Assembly (NCBI RefSeq): GCF_900108585.1 | Contig: NZ_UESZ01000001.1 | Location: forward strand, 2,232,001 to 2,296,000 | Direction: 5' to 3' | Length of the DNA: 64,000 bases | Source of the DNA: Branchiibius hedensis | GTDB lineage: Bacteria > Actinomycetota > Actinomycetes > Actinomycetales > Dermatophilaceae | Part shown: piece after piece, positions 55,197-63,938 of the stretch | Layout of the letters: each line of letters begins with the position of its first letter | How positions within the stretch are numbered: the first letter of the stretch is position 1 | Notes under the pieces: model-generated | Told to the model about the DNA's origin: nothing | Seen by the model: the letters and a program-made list of their open reading frames with translations, nothing else | Database searches by the model: none | Position numbers and translations under genes: made by a program

Positions 55197-55789
55197 TTGA
55201 TCCCGATCACGCGCGCGACCTGCTCCGGCAGGAGTTGGCGAATCCGGAGTACGCCCCGCAGCGCAACTGGCTGCAAGAGGCGAAGGATTGGTTCATCAAC
55301 CACGTCCTGGATCCCATTCTGCGCCATGCCAATTCCGCGCCCGGCATCGTGATGACCATCCTGCTGGTGCTGCTGGTGATCGCCGTCGGATACTCGCTGA
55401 CCCGGTTCCGCGCCCGCCGCGCTGCCCCGAGCGTGGCCGAGGATCTGGTGTTCACCGACGCCACCGCGACCGCCGCGCAGCTACGCACGAGCGCCGCCGA
55501 GGCCGCCGCCCGGGGCGACTACACCCGGGCCTACCTTGACTACTTCCGGGCCCTGGCCCGCAGTGGCCAGGAACGTGCGCTGGTGCCCGCGGATCCCGGC
55601 CTGACCGCGCACGAACTGGGCAGACCCCTGGCCGGCTGTTTCCCGGCCGAGTCAGGCGAGATCGAGAGGGCCGCAAGCGGATTCGACCTCTTCCGGTACG
55701 GCGAGGTGCCGGCTTCCGAGGCTGACGTCAACCGGATCCGGGGGCTGGATGAGCGTCTTCGGGCTGCGCGTCCTGTGGTGGTCGCATGA
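55193..55789 (+). CDS. DUF4129 domain membrane protein
   Basis: A 198-residue protein with one transmembrane helix (PGIVMTILLVLLVIAVGYSL, ~45-65) and a C-terminal cytoplasmic domain, DYTRAYLDYFRALARSGQERALVPADPGLTAHELGRPL, typical of DUF4129. The N-terminal stretch [33 protein letters not shown] matches the same family. GTG 55193 overlaps the previous stop as GTGA, and the end overlaps the next gene as ATGA, so the three are translationally coupled. Confidence 0.85.
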   Translation: MIDPDHARDLLRQELANPEYAPQRNWLQEAKDWFINHVLDPILRHANSAPGIVMTILLVLLVIAVGYSLTRFRARRAAPSVAEDLVFTDATATAAQLRTSAAEAAARGDYTRAYLDYFRALARSGQERALVPADPGLTAHELGRPLAGCFPAESGEIERAASGFDLFRYGEVPASEADVNRIRGLDERLRAARPVVVA

Positions 55790-56820
55790 AGCGGCACCCC
55801 TGGGCGTTCTGGGGCGTCGTGGTGCTCCTGCTGCTCGTTGTCTCGGTCTTCCTCGCCAGCCGGCAGACCAGCAACGCCACCCTCTTCGACCCCGACAATC
55901 CCTATCCCGCTGGCGGGCAGGCGATCGCGCGGGTGCTCAGTCAGACCGGTGTCGACGTCACCCCGGTCCGCAGCATGACCGAACTGATGGAGACACCCTC
56001 CTCTGCCCAGGACACGATCCTGATCAGCGACCCGGACCTGCTCGACCCTGACCAGCTACAAGACATCGAGGACAGGTTCGCCTCGGCGTACCGGATCGTG
56101 TTGCTGGCACCCGGCGACCAGCCCATCCCCACCGGCAGAGGCAGCGGCTGCACCATCGACTGGCTCCAAGGGCTTCAATCTGCGGCCCGCGACACCGACG
56201 TCACCTACGAGGACACGACCGGTCACGCGTGCCTGGGTCGTGAGCAGGGCTACGCCGCAGTGCAACTGGACGGCAACGTGCTACTGCTGGGTGCCACCGG
56301 GGCGATCGCCAACGACAGCGTGCTCAAGGCGGATAACGCTGCCATCGGTCTTCGCGCGCTCGGCGGCTCCAAGCACCTGGTGTGGTTCAGCGGAGACGCT
56401 GGAAGCGCCACCGGACACGGTGGACTGCCGTGGCCGGACTGGTGGCGTCCGATGATCGCCGTGCTCGCCGCAGCGACCGTCGCCCTCATGCTCTGGCGCG
56501 GCCGTCGGCTGGGGCGCCTGGTCCGCGAGCCGTTACCGGTCGTCGTACCTGCACAGGAGACGACGAACGCACGCGGGCGGCTCTACCGCAAGGCCAAGGA
56601 CACCGACCGCGCCGCGAGTGCGTTGCGGGAAGCCACCCGTACCCGCGTGTCGTCCTATCTCGGCACCCCGGACGTCGTCCGTGCGGCGGCGTCCCAGACC
56701 GGTCGGTCGGAGCAGGACATCGCGACCCTGTTGCTCGACGGGCCGGTCACCGACGAGACCGAACTGGTCCAACTCGCAAACGAACTCACCACCCTGGAAA
56801 GGCAGGTCCGACCGCAATGA
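55786..56820 (+). CDS. DUF4350 domain protein
   Basis: A 344-residue protein with helices at ~8-26 and ~224-242 flanking an extracytoplasmic DUF4350 domain (PYPAGGQAIARVLSQTGVDVTPV, DTILISDPDLLDPDQLQDI, VLLAPGDQPI). This resembles a glutamine-amidotransferase-like fold that detects status in MoxR/DUF58 gene clusters. The C-terminal cytoplasmic tail (RLYRKAKDTDRAASALREATRTRVSSYLG) is helical. It overlaps both neighbours by four bases. Confidence 0.85.
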   Translation: MKRHPWAFWGVVVLLLLVVSVFLASRQTSNATLFDPDNPYPAGGQAIARVLSQTGVDVTPVRSMTELMETPSSAQDTILISDPDLLDPDQLQDIEDRFASAYRIVLLAPGDQPIPTGRGSGCTIDWLQGLQSAARDTDVTYEDTTGHACLGREQGYAAVQLDGNVLLLGATGAIANDSVLKADNAAIGLRALGGSKHLVWFSGDAGSATGHGGLPWPDWWRPMIAVLAAATVALMLWRGRRLGRLVREPLPVVVPAQETTNARGRLYRKAKDTDRAASALREATRTRVSSYLGTPDVVRAAASQTGRSEQDIATLLLDGPVTDETELVQLANELTTLERQVRPQ

Positions 56821-57767
56821 ACCAAGACCGGGCACGAGAGGCACTGTTGGCCGTCCGCGCACAGGTCGGGCAGGCCGTCGTCGGGCAGGAGTCCGTCGTC
56901 ACCAGCCTGATCATCGCGCTGCTCGCCAAGGGGCACGTGCTGCTCGAGGGTGTCCCGGGCGTGGCCAAGACCCTGCTGGTGCGATCCATCGCCGCGGCGA
57001 TCGATCTGGACACCAAACGCGTGCAGTTCACCCCCGACCTGATGCCCGGCGACATCACCGGATCCCTGGTATTCGACGCCGGCCGTTCACAATTCGCCTT
57101 CCGGCCCGGTCCGGTCTTCACCAATCTACTGCTGGCCGACGAGATCAACCGCACGCCACCCAAGACCCAGTCGGCGTTGCTGGAGGCCATGGAGGAGCGG
57201 CAGGTGACGGTCGATGGTGAGCCGCACGCGTTGCCGGATCCGTTCCTGGTGTGCGCGACGCAGAACCCGGTCGAGTACGAGGGCACCTACCCGTTGCCCG
57301 AGGCGCAACTGGACCGATTCCTGATGAAAGTTGTGGTCGATCTGCCGCCGCGCGATCAGGAGGTCACGGTACTGATGCGGCACGCCGAGGGTTTCGACCC
57401 GCGCGACCTGAGCGCCATCCAACCCGTGGCCACCGCCGAAGACCTTGCGGCGGGCTCCGTGGCCGTCCGCACCGTGCACGTCGCCCCGGAGATCGCCGCT
57501 TACATCGTGGACATCGCCCGTGCGACGCGCACCTCACCGTCCCTGTCGCTCGGCGTGAGCCCACGTGGTGCCACGGCGCTGCTGCTGACGTCACGTTGCT
57601 GGGCATGGTTGCAGGGCCGCGACTTCGTGACCCCTGACGATGTGAAGACGATGTCGTATTCGACTCTGGCGCACCGGCTTTCATTGCGTCCGGAGTCGGA
57701 GCTCGAGGGCGTGGGTGTGTCGGCGATCCTCGCCTCGGCGATCAACTCGGTCGCCGTCCCCCGCTGA
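56817..57767 (+). CDS. MoxR-family AAA ATPase
   Basis: A 316-residue AAA+ ATPase. VVGQESVVTSLIIALLAKGHVLLEGVPGVAKTLLVRSIA holds Walker A. FTNLLLADEINRTPPKTQSALLEAMEERQVTVDGE is the Walker B/MoxR signature. ATQNPVEYEGTYPLPEAQLDRFLMKVVVDLP is sensor 1 with the arginine finger. It works with the DUF58 protein encoded next, as in other MoxR clusters thought to assemble or fold membrane or cell-wall complexes. ATG 56817 overlaps the DUF4350 stop; the frame is open upstream to 56382 but that lies inside the previous gene. Confidence 0.93.
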   Translation: MNQDRAREALLAVRAQVGQAVVGQESVVTSLIIALLAKGHVLLEGVPGVAKTLLVRSIAAAIDLDTKRVQFTPDLMPGDITGSLVFDAGRSQFAFRPGPVFTNLLLADEINRTPPKTQSALLEAMEERQVTVDGEPHALPDPFLVCATQNPVEYEGTYPLPEAQLDRFLMKVVVDLPPRDQEVTVLMRHAEGFDPRDLSAIQPVATAEDLAAGSVAVRTVHVAPEIAAYIVDIARATRTSPSLSLGVSPRGATALLLTSRCWAWLQGRDFVTPDDVKTMSYSTLAHRLSLRPESELEGVGVSAILASAINSVAVPR

Positions 57768-57771
57768 CCCG

Positions 57772-59061
57772 ATGGCGATCACCGGGCGCACGGTCGGCCT
57801 CGTCCTGCTGGGCGTGGTCGCTGTCCTGCTGTGGCCGTCCTTCGCCACGGTGGGTTGGTGGCTGCTCGCGGTCGCGCTGCTGGTCCTGCTCGACCTGCTG
57901 CTCGCCCGGGCGCGGGTCGATGTCTCCCGGACCGATCCGCCCCAGATCCGGTTGGGCGAATCCGGCACGTACGTCGTGACCGTGCGTAACGTCTCCGGCC
58001 GGCGGGCCCGTGGGTTGTTGCGCGAGGCATGGCAGCCCTCCGCGGGCGCCACCGGTGAGCGGCACACCTTCGACCTGCCGCCCGGCGAGGGTGACCGATT
58101 CACCGTGACCCTGACGCCGACGCGCCGTGGTGATCGTCGAGCAGACCACTGCGCCAGTCGGATTCGCGGTCCACTGGGGCTGGCCGCCCGGCAACGATCC
58201 GTGCCGACCGGTCTGACCGTGCGCTGCCTGCCAGCCTTTCCGAGCCGCCGGGTACTGCCCAGCAAACTTCGCCAACTGCGCGAGATCGACGGCAACTCCG
58301 CGGTGCAGATCCGCGGCCAGGGTACCGAGTTCGACTCGCTGCGCGACTACGTCGACGGTGACGACGTGCGCAGCATCGACTGGCGGGCCACAGCCCGTCG
58401 CCAACACCCGGTCGTCCGCACGTGGCGGCCCGAACGCGATCGACGCGTCGTAGTCCTGGTGGACACCTCGCGCACCAGCGCGTCGCGCGTGCTCGACACC
58501 CCTCGCCTGGACCACAGCATGGACGCCGCGCTCCTACTGACCGCGTTGGCGTCTCGGGCCGGCGACCGCATCTCGATCGCCATGGGCGACCAGCAGGTCC
58601 GGGCCCGGATCACCGGCGTCACCGACCGCGCCGCGCTGATGCACGAGACCGTGACGACGATGGCCGGGATCGAACCCGCTCTGGTCGAGGCGAATTGGAG
58701 CCGTCTGGCGGGTGCGGTCCAGCAGTTGTCGCGCACCCGGGCACTCGTCGTACTGCTGACTGCGCTCGAACCGGCGGTCGTGCGCGAGAGCCTGCTACCT
58801 GTCCTCCCGGTGCTGACCGCGCACCACCGGGTGATCGTTGCGTCGGTGAGCGACCCGGCGGTGGCGGCGATGGCCGACGAACGTGGCGACGCCAAGGCGG
58901 TGTACGACGCGGCGGCCGCCGAGCGCACCCGGCAGTTGCGCCGGGCGACGGCCGAGTCCCTGCAGCGAGCCGGCGCCACCGTGCTGGATGAGCCACCCGG
59001 CGTCCTGCCGGTGGCGTTGGTCGATCACTACCTACAGCTCAAACGGGCTGGCCTGTGGTGA
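57772..59061 (+). CDS. DUF58 (VWA-like) protein
   Basis: A 429-residue partner of the MoxR ATPase. Two N-terminal helices (VGLVLLGVVAVLLWPSF and WWLLAVALLVLLDLLLA), a beta-rich segment (IRLGESGTYVVTVRNVSGRRARGLLREAW), then the DUF58 core GQGTEFDSLRDYVDGDDVRSIDWRATARRQHPVVRTWRPERDRRVVVLVDTSRT with a VWA-like metal site, and PVLTAHHRVIVASVSDP. ATG 57772 follows the MoxR stop by five bases. The 3' end overlaps the convergent siderophore gene by 23 bp. It closes the operon begun at 54222. Confidence 0.92.
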   Translation: MAITGRTVGLVLLGVVAVLLWPSFATVGWWLLAVALLVLLDLLLARARVDVSRTDPPQIRLGESGTYVVTVRNVSGRRARGLLREAWQPSAGATGERHTFDLPPGEGDRFTVTLTPTRRGDRRADHCASRIRGPLGLAARQRSVPTGLTVRCLPAFPSRRVLPSKLRQLREIDGNSAVQIRGQGTEFDSLRDYVDGDDVRSIDWRATARRQHPVVRTWRPERDRRVVVLVDTSRTSASRVLDTPRLDHSMDAALLLTALASRAGDRISIAMGDQQVRARITGVTDRAALMHETVTTMAGIEPALVEANWSRLAGAVQQLSRTRALVVLLTALEPAVVRESLLPVLPVLTAHHRVIVASVSDPAVAAMADERGDAKAVYDAAAAERTRQLRRATAESLQRAGATVLDEPPGVLPVALVDHYLQLKRAGLW

Positions 59062-60712
59062 GTTCCCAGGAGCGCATGTCCCAGCCCAGGTCCTGCCGCG
59101 TGCGGATCGTGAATCCAGCACGGGTGATGAGGGATTCGACCTCCTCAGCCGAGCGCAGCCCGGAACCGTAGGCCGCCAGCAACTGCAGGTCGAGTTCGGC
59201 GTCATGGTCGTGCACCTGCTCATCGGTGTCTCGCAACCGCTCGGCGACGATCGCGGCGGCGCCGACCGAGTGGCACTGTTCCGCCAACTCGGCGAGCGCT
59301 GACAGCGCCTGCTCGTCGGTGAACTGCTCGAGCCACCAGCACGCCACGACGACCGCGCCGGGCGTCGGGCGACCACTGGTGCTGACCGGCAGCGCGGGGA
59401 CGTCGCTGTGCAGCTGCGCCGCGACCGCCTGGGCGGCGGATCCGAGGACGGTGGCCGCCGGATAGTCCCAGTCGTGATGCTGCACCAGCGACGGCGCCGC
59501 CCACGCCGCGTCCTGGGTGAGCAGGTCCTGGGGCACCTCGGGACGGGGGCCGTGCTGACCATGCAGCGCGGCAGTCACGGATGCCACTGACAGATCGAGG
59601 TACTGCGCCCGCGGGTCGGCCACCTCGGCGTACTCCTCGGTCAGCACCTGACCCACGGGACCCAGCGACAGCACTCCCCCGGCGTTGACAGCAGGGTCCG
59701 CCCCGTCGGCGGCGAGGACCTCCTCGGCGACCAGGGCCCGCGCGAGCGCTCGCACGGCCGTCTCGTTCAGGCCCAGGTCCGCAGCGAGGGTGGCCGGGTC
59801 GGCCGGCGCCTTCTCCAGGCGCCCGATCAGGCCCTCGCGGATCGCAACCCGCAGTGCGATCTGCGGCGTCAGCGACAACAACCGCACCAGCCGAGCCGTC
59901 TCGGGGCTCTCCTCAGTCCGACGCCAGTAGCCACTGACTTCCAGGCAGTCGGCCGGCACGCCACGCTCCTTGAGGTACCGGCGGATCGGCTTGAGGCTGA
60001 TCGCTTCTCCGGCGAACCAGCAGTAGACCGATCCCTCCCGCCACGGCATCGCAGTGACGGCATCTGCCAGCGCGGTGCTGTGGCCCGCGGCGACGCCCCG
60101 ACGGTGCAGCCACGTGAGCGTCACCCCGTCCGGCACCGGCAGATCCTGCTCCTCGGCCGCGTCGGCGACCTCCACGAAGACCTGGCCACCGACACCGGCC
60201 GGCCACTCGTGCAGCAGCCGGCCGATCGCCGGCAGAGCCGTTTCGTCGCCACCCACCAGCAACCAATCGATCCCGGTTGGCAGCAGCGCGGAGTTCTTCG
60301 GGCCGGCGACGTGCACCAGGTCCCCGACCTTCGCGTTCAGCGACCACGCCGAGGCCAGGCCGCCATCGTGTTTCACGAAGTCCAGAGTCAGACGACCGGT
60401 GTCCGGATCCCATTCGCGGGGCGTGTAATCCTTGGCTGCCGACGCCATCGACCAGTCCAGGTGTCCTTCGACCTGACGCGGGGGTACGGCGTGCGGCTGG
60501 CCGGCGTCGGGCACGATGACCTTGAGGTGGTCATCGAATCCCTCGTTGCGCAACGCGGGTACCGCAATGCCCTCCTGTGTCGTGAACGCACCCAGTTGGT
60601 CACCACCGATCACGATGCGGCGCATGCGGGGTGTGACGTCGCTGACTTCCAGAACGCGCAACTCGCGCACGTTGATCGGATAGGTCTTCCATTCCCGACG
60701 GGTTCGCGGCAT
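59039..60712 (-). CDS. Siderophore-interacting FAD-binding protein fused to a methyltransferase-like domain
   Basis: A 557-residue two-domain protein. Residues ~1-275 are a siderophore-interacting protein (ViuB-like ferric-siderophore reductase): RVLEVSDVTPRMRRIVIGGDQLGAF, DFVKHDGGLASAWSLNAKVGDLVHVAGPKNS, WLLVGGDETALPAIGRLL, VYCWFAGEAISLKPIRRYL and GYWRR. Residues ~285-557 resemble an O-methyltransferase-type protein: a winged-helix dimer segment (ADLGLNETAVRALARALVAEEVL) and a Rossmann-like C-terminus lacking an obvious SAM-binding GxGxG, so it may be degenerate. A DtxR-like iron box (60712-60730) touches the ATG. Only 14 bp separate it from the SpoIIM gene. It likely releases iron from imported siderophores under iron limitation. 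Confidence 0.82.
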   Translation of the reverse strand: MPRTRREWKTYPINVRELRVLEVSDVTPRMRRIVIGGDQLGAFTTQEGIAVPALRNEGFDDHLKVIVPDAGQPHAVPPRQVEGHLDWSMASAAKDYTPREWDPDTGRLTLDFVKHDGGLASAWSLNAKVGDLVHVAGPKNSALLPTGIDWLLVGGDETALPAIGRLLHEWPAGVGGQVFVEVADAAEEQDLPVPDGVTLTWLHRRGVAAGHSTALADAVTAMPWREGSVYCWFAGEAISLKPIRRYLKERGVPADCLEVSGYWRRTEESPETARLVRLLSLTPQIALRVAIREGLIGRLEKAPADPATLAADLGLNETAVRALARALVAEEVLAADGADPAVNAGGVLSLGPVGQVLTEEYAEVADPRAQYLDLSVASVTAALHGQHGPRPEVPQDLLTQDAAWAAPSLVQHHDWDYPAATVLGSAAQAVAAQLHSDVPALPVSTSGRPTPGAVVVACWWLEQFTDEQALSALAELAEQCHSVGAAAIVAERLRDTDEQVHDHDAELDLQLLAAYGSGLRSAEEVESLITRAGFTIRTRQDLGWDMRSWELTTGQPV

Positions 60713-60730
60713 AAGGATTACCTTACCTAG
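60712..60730 (-). promoter_or_regulatory. DtxR/IdeR-like iron box at the start of the siderophore gene
   Basis: Read on the minus strand, CTAGGTAAGGTAATCCTTA agrees at 13 of 19 positions with the DtxR/IdeR consensus (TTAGGTTAGGCTAACCTAA), with the AGGT and TCCT half-sites in register. It includes the first base of the ATG. Iron-dependent repression of the siderophore-interacting gene is likely; the position so close to the start implies a leaderless mRNA or block of elongation. Confidence 0.6.
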
Positions 60731-61722
60731 CCCGCGACGGGTGCCTCCGCACTGAGGTCCTCGGCGGTGAGGTCGGCGCTTTCTCCAGCATGATCAGCGC
60801 GCCGACCGAGCGTGAAGACGTAGGCCAGGAAGGCGACCTCGGCGATCAGCCCGATCCCGACACGCGCCCAGGTCGGCAGACCACTGGGGGTGACGAACGC
60901 TTCGATCACTCCGGACACGCCGAGCACGATCACCAGGCCGAGGACAACGACCATCATGCTGCGGGCGGTCTGACCCAGCGAAGCCGAGCGCGATTGCCCA
61001 CCGGGCGCAACCCACGACCAGAAAATCCGCAGCCCGGCACCAGCAGCGACGAAGACAGCGGTGAGTTCGAGCAAGCCGTGCGGCAGGATCAGCCCGAAGA
61101 AGACGTTGGCCTTACCGTTGGCGATCATCAATCCGGCCATGACACCGAGGTTCACCGTGTTCTGCCACAGCATGAGAATCACTGGGAAGCCCAGGATGCC
61201 GCCGCCGATGCACGCTGCAGCCACCCACACGTTGTTGGTCCAGACCCGGAAGGCGAAGTCGCGGGCGGCGTACTGGCTGTAATAGTCGGCGAAGTCGTGA
61301 TCGACCAGTTGCTTGATCTCCTCCGGCGTCGCGATCTGAGCGCTGACGGCCGGGTCGCGGATGATCCAGATCGCGATGACCGCGGCTGCCGCGAAGCTGA
61401 GCGCCATGATGCCCAGCCACCACCAGCGCAGGCGATAGAGAACCAGCGGCAGGCTGACCACGAAGAACCGCGCGAAGTCCGACCAACTGGACGTTCGTGC
61501 CCCCAGCGCGCGGGTCCGGGCCCGGGTGAGCAACGTTGACAGGTACTGCACGACGGAAGGGTCGGGAGCGCTGGTGCGGATGACAGACAGGTGGCTGCCG
61601 ACCCGCTGGTAGAGATCGAGCAACTCATCGGCCTCCGCGCCCGACAGCCGCCGGCGCTTGACCAGTTCGCCCAGACGCGTCCACTCGGCGTGGTGCGCCG
61701 CAACGTAGGCGTCCAGATCCAT
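60727..61722 (-). CDS. SpoIIM-like (stage II sporulation protein M family) membrane protein
   Basis: A 331-residue protein with an N-terminal helical domain of ~90 residues (MDLDAYVAAHHAEWTRLGELV, ADELLDLYQRVGSHLSVIRTS) and a SpoIIM domain with about six helices, including RVWTNNVWVAAACIGGGILGFPVILMLWQNTVNLG and FFGLILPHGLLELTAVFVAAGAGLRI, both family signatures. Non-sporulating actinobacteria carry it paired with an RDD protein; here the RDD gene is divergent, 24 bp away. The ATG is at 61722. Confidence 0.9.
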   Translation of the reverse strand: MDLDAYVAAHHAEWTRLGELVKRRRLSGAEADELLDLYQRVGSHLSVIRTSAPDPSVVQYLSTLLTRARTRALGARTSSWSDFARFFVVSLPLVLYRLRWWWLGIMALSFAAAAVIAIWIIRDPAVSAQIATPEEIKQLVDHDFADYYSQYAARDFAFRVWTNNVWVAAACIGGGILGFPVILMLWQNTVNLGVMAGLMIANGKANVFFGLILPHGLLELTAVFVAAGAGLRIFWSWVAPGGQSRSASLGQTARSMMVVVLGLVIVLGVSGVIEAFVTPSGLPTWARVGIGLIAEVAFLAYVFTLGRRADHAGESADLTAEDLSAEAPVAG

Positions 61723-61746
61723 GCGCGTAACGGTAGCGTTCCGGTC

Positions 61747-62553
61747 ATGGAGCAGGGGCTACGCGGCGCGGACGCGGGATCGCTGGTCAGCGGCGACGCA
61801 GTCCGGTTGGACATCCCGCCGGCCGGGCTCCCCGGTCGGGTTGTGGCCCGCCTGCTTGATCAAGTGATCTACTTCGCGATCCTCTTGGCGTTGCTGTTCG
61901 GTCTCGGCCGGATCGTCGGCGGCCTGGACGCCAACGCCGCGACGGTGCTGCTGCTGATGTACGCCTCGGTCGTGCTCTTCATCCCAGTCGGGATCGAGGT
62001 CGCCACGCACGGACGTTCGCTCGGCAAACTGTTGTTCAAACTTCGGGTGGTCCGCGACGACGGCGGCCCGATCACCTTCCGGCATTCGCTCGTGCGCGGG
62101 CTGGTGGCACTGATCGAGATCTTCTCCTTCTGGGGGCTGCCCGCACTGATCTCCGCCGCGCTGTCGACCCGCGGAAAGCGCCTGGGAGACATGGCTGCTG
62201 GGACGTACGTCGTGCGCGAAGAAACGTCGATCAAGCTCACCCCACCGCCGTTGGAGCCGGTCGCACTACAACCGTGGGCCAGCGGTACCGACATCCGGCC
62301 GCTGCCCGATGGGCTGGCATTGGCGATCCGCCAGTTCCTGCTGCGCGCCCACACCTTGCTGCCCGCAGCGCGCGCCTCGACCGCCGCCAATCTGATCGCC
62401 CAGGTGCAGCCCTACGTCGCACCGCCGCCACCGGCCGGTGCACCGGACGAGGCGGTGCTGGCAGCGATCCTGGCCGAGCGGCGCCGTCGTGATGAGCAGC
62501 GGTTGGCCCGGGAGGACGCCGTACGTTCTCGGCTCAGCGGTACCCAGGTTTGA
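61747..62553 (+). CDS. RDD-family membrane protein
   Basis: A 268-residue protein. The RDD domain begins [27 protein letters not shown] (R-D pair), has [36 protein letters not shown] and ends [17 protein letters not shown], and includes three or four membrane helices. A cytoplasmic tail of about 100 residues follows. ATG 61747 is divergent from the SpoIIM gene, giving a common SpoIIM/RDD pair. The last 20 bases overlap the convergent adenosine deaminase gene. Function is unknown. Confidence 0.9.
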   Translation: MEQGLRGADAGSLVSGDAVRLDIPPAGLPGRVVARLLDQVIYFAILLALLFGLGRIVGGLDANAATVLLLMYASVVLFIPVGIEVATHGRSLGKLLFKLRVVRDDGGPITFRHSLVRGLVALIEIFSFWGLPALISAALSTRGKRLGDMAAGTYVVREETSIKLTPPPLEPVALQPWASGTDIRPLPDGLALAIRQFLLRAHTLLPAARASTAANLIAQVQPYVAPPPPAGAPDEAVLAAILAERRRRDEQRLAREDAVRSRLSGTQV

Positions 62554-63595
62554 TGACGTCCTCGATCAACCGCAGACGCTGATCGAAGGGCAGGAAGGCC
62601 GACTTCATCGCGTTCAACGTCACCCACAGCAGGTCGGTCTTGCTCCAGCCCGCCTCGTCGACGAGCAGTTGCATCTCCTTGCTCATGGAGGTGTTGCTCA
62701 TCAACCGGTTGTCGGTGTTCAACGTCACCCGGAACGTGAGGTCCTTCAGGAAGGTAATCGGGTGCGCTGCAATGGATTCGGCCGCGCCGGTCTGCACGTT
62801 GGAGGACGGGCACATCTCCAACGGGATCCGCCGGTCGCGCACGAACGCCGCCAACCGGCCCAGGTGTGGTCGACCATCGACATCCTGCTGGATGTCATCC
62901 ACGATCCGCACCCCGTGACCGAGCCGCTCGGCCCCGCACCACTGGATCGCCTCCCAGATGCTGGGCAGCCCGAACGCCTCCCCGGCGTGGATCGTGAAGT
63001 GTGCGTTCTCGCGGCGCAGGTATTCGAACGCATCCAGGTGCCGCGTGGGTGGGTAGCCCGCCTCCGCGCCCGCGATGTCGAAACCACCGACGCCGTCATC
63101 GCGGTAGCGCACGGCCAGTTCGGCGATCTCCCGGCTCTTGGCCGCGTGCCGCATCGCCGTCAGCAGCGCGCGTACGACGATCGGCCGGCCCGCCACTGCA
63201 GCGTCCCGTTCACCGTCGCGGAAGCCGGCGTTGACCGCTTCGACGACCTCTTCCAGGCTCAGTCCCTGCTCGAGGTGTTGCTCGGGGGCATACCGGACCT
63301 CGGCGTAGACGACGCCATCATCGGACAGGTCACGGACACATTCGTAGGCCACCCGATGCAGGGCGTCGGCGGTCTGCATGACGCCGACGGTGTGCGCAAA
63401 CGTCTCCAGATAGCGCACCAGCGACCCGGAATCGGCTGCGGCACGGAACCATTCGCCCAGTGCTACCGGATCGTCGGCGGGCAGTTCGGTGTAGCCGGTC
63501 TCCCGCGCCAGTTCCAGCACAGTAGCCGGCCGGACACCGCCGTCGAGATGGTCGTGCAGCAGGACTTTCGGCAGTGGGGCGGTGTCAAGCGTCAC
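62534..63595 (-). CDS. add: Adenosine deaminase
   Basis: Add converts adenosine to inosine for purine salvage. In the 353-residue product: [16 protein letters not shown] carries the first zinc histidines (H-D-H-L-D-G), [33 protein letters not shown] contains the HAGE catalytic histidine/glutamate, [13 protein letters not shown] and the DNRLMS segment follow ([19 protein letters not shown], with the zinc aspartate in TDN). All active-site residues are present. It follows a cupin and a probable thymidine phosphorylase on the same strand, with an 11-bp overlap with the cupin gene. Confidence 0.95.
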   Translation of the reverse strand: MTLDTAPLPKVLLHDHLDGGVRPATVLELARETGYTELPADDPVALGEWFRAAADSGSLVRYLETFAHTVGVMQTADALHRVAYECVRDLSDDGVVYAEVRYAPEQHLEQGLSLEEVVEAVNAGFRDGERDAAVAGRPIVVRALLTAMRHAAKSREIAELAVRYRDDGVGGFDIAGAEAGYPPTRHLDAFEYLRRENAHFTIHAGEAFGLPSIWEAIQWCGAERLGHGVRIVDDIQQDVDGRPHLGRLAAFVRDRRIPLEMCPSSNVQTGAAESIAAHPITFLKDLTFRVTLNTDNRLMSNTSMSKEMQLLVDEAGWSKTDLLWVTLNAMKSAFLPFDQRLRLIEDVIKPGYR

Positions 63596-63938
63596 GGTTC
63601 ACCGTTTCCGGAGTGAAGGCCGGCAGGCAGACGGCGATGTACGACGCACCGTCCGGACCGCAGGAGTATCGGATGCGCTCTCCTGCCGCAGTTTTCACCG
63701 ACTGTCCCGCCCCGACGGCCAGTTGTCCGCCGTCGTGGTCGATCAGCACTGTGCCCGACAGGACGATCGTGAATTCGTCGAACTCCGGGGTCTGGAACGG
63801 TTCGCTCCAGCCGGCGGGGGCGGTCATGTGCGCCACGGAGACGCGGCTCTCGGCGTTGCTGGCCGCACCGATGTGTTCTTCGATGACCTTGCCGCCTGGC
63901 GCCGGGATGCGGACGGGCGAGGGGTACAACTCAGGCAT
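63585..63938 (-). CDS. Small cupin-domain protein
   Basis: A 117-residue single cupin: [58 protein letters not shown] shows the two cupin motifs, although the first lacks part of the usual histidine set, so metal binding is uncertain. It overlaps the end of the upstream gene by eight bases and the start of add by eleven, so it is in a nucleoside-salvage operon. No specific function can be given. Confidence 0.78.
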   Translation of the reverse strand: MPELYPSPVRIPAPGGKVIEEHIGAASNAESRVSVAHMTAPAGWSEPFQTPEFDEFTIVLSGTVLIDHDGGQLAVGAGQSVKTAAGERIRYSCGPDGASYIAVCLPAFTPETVNRDA

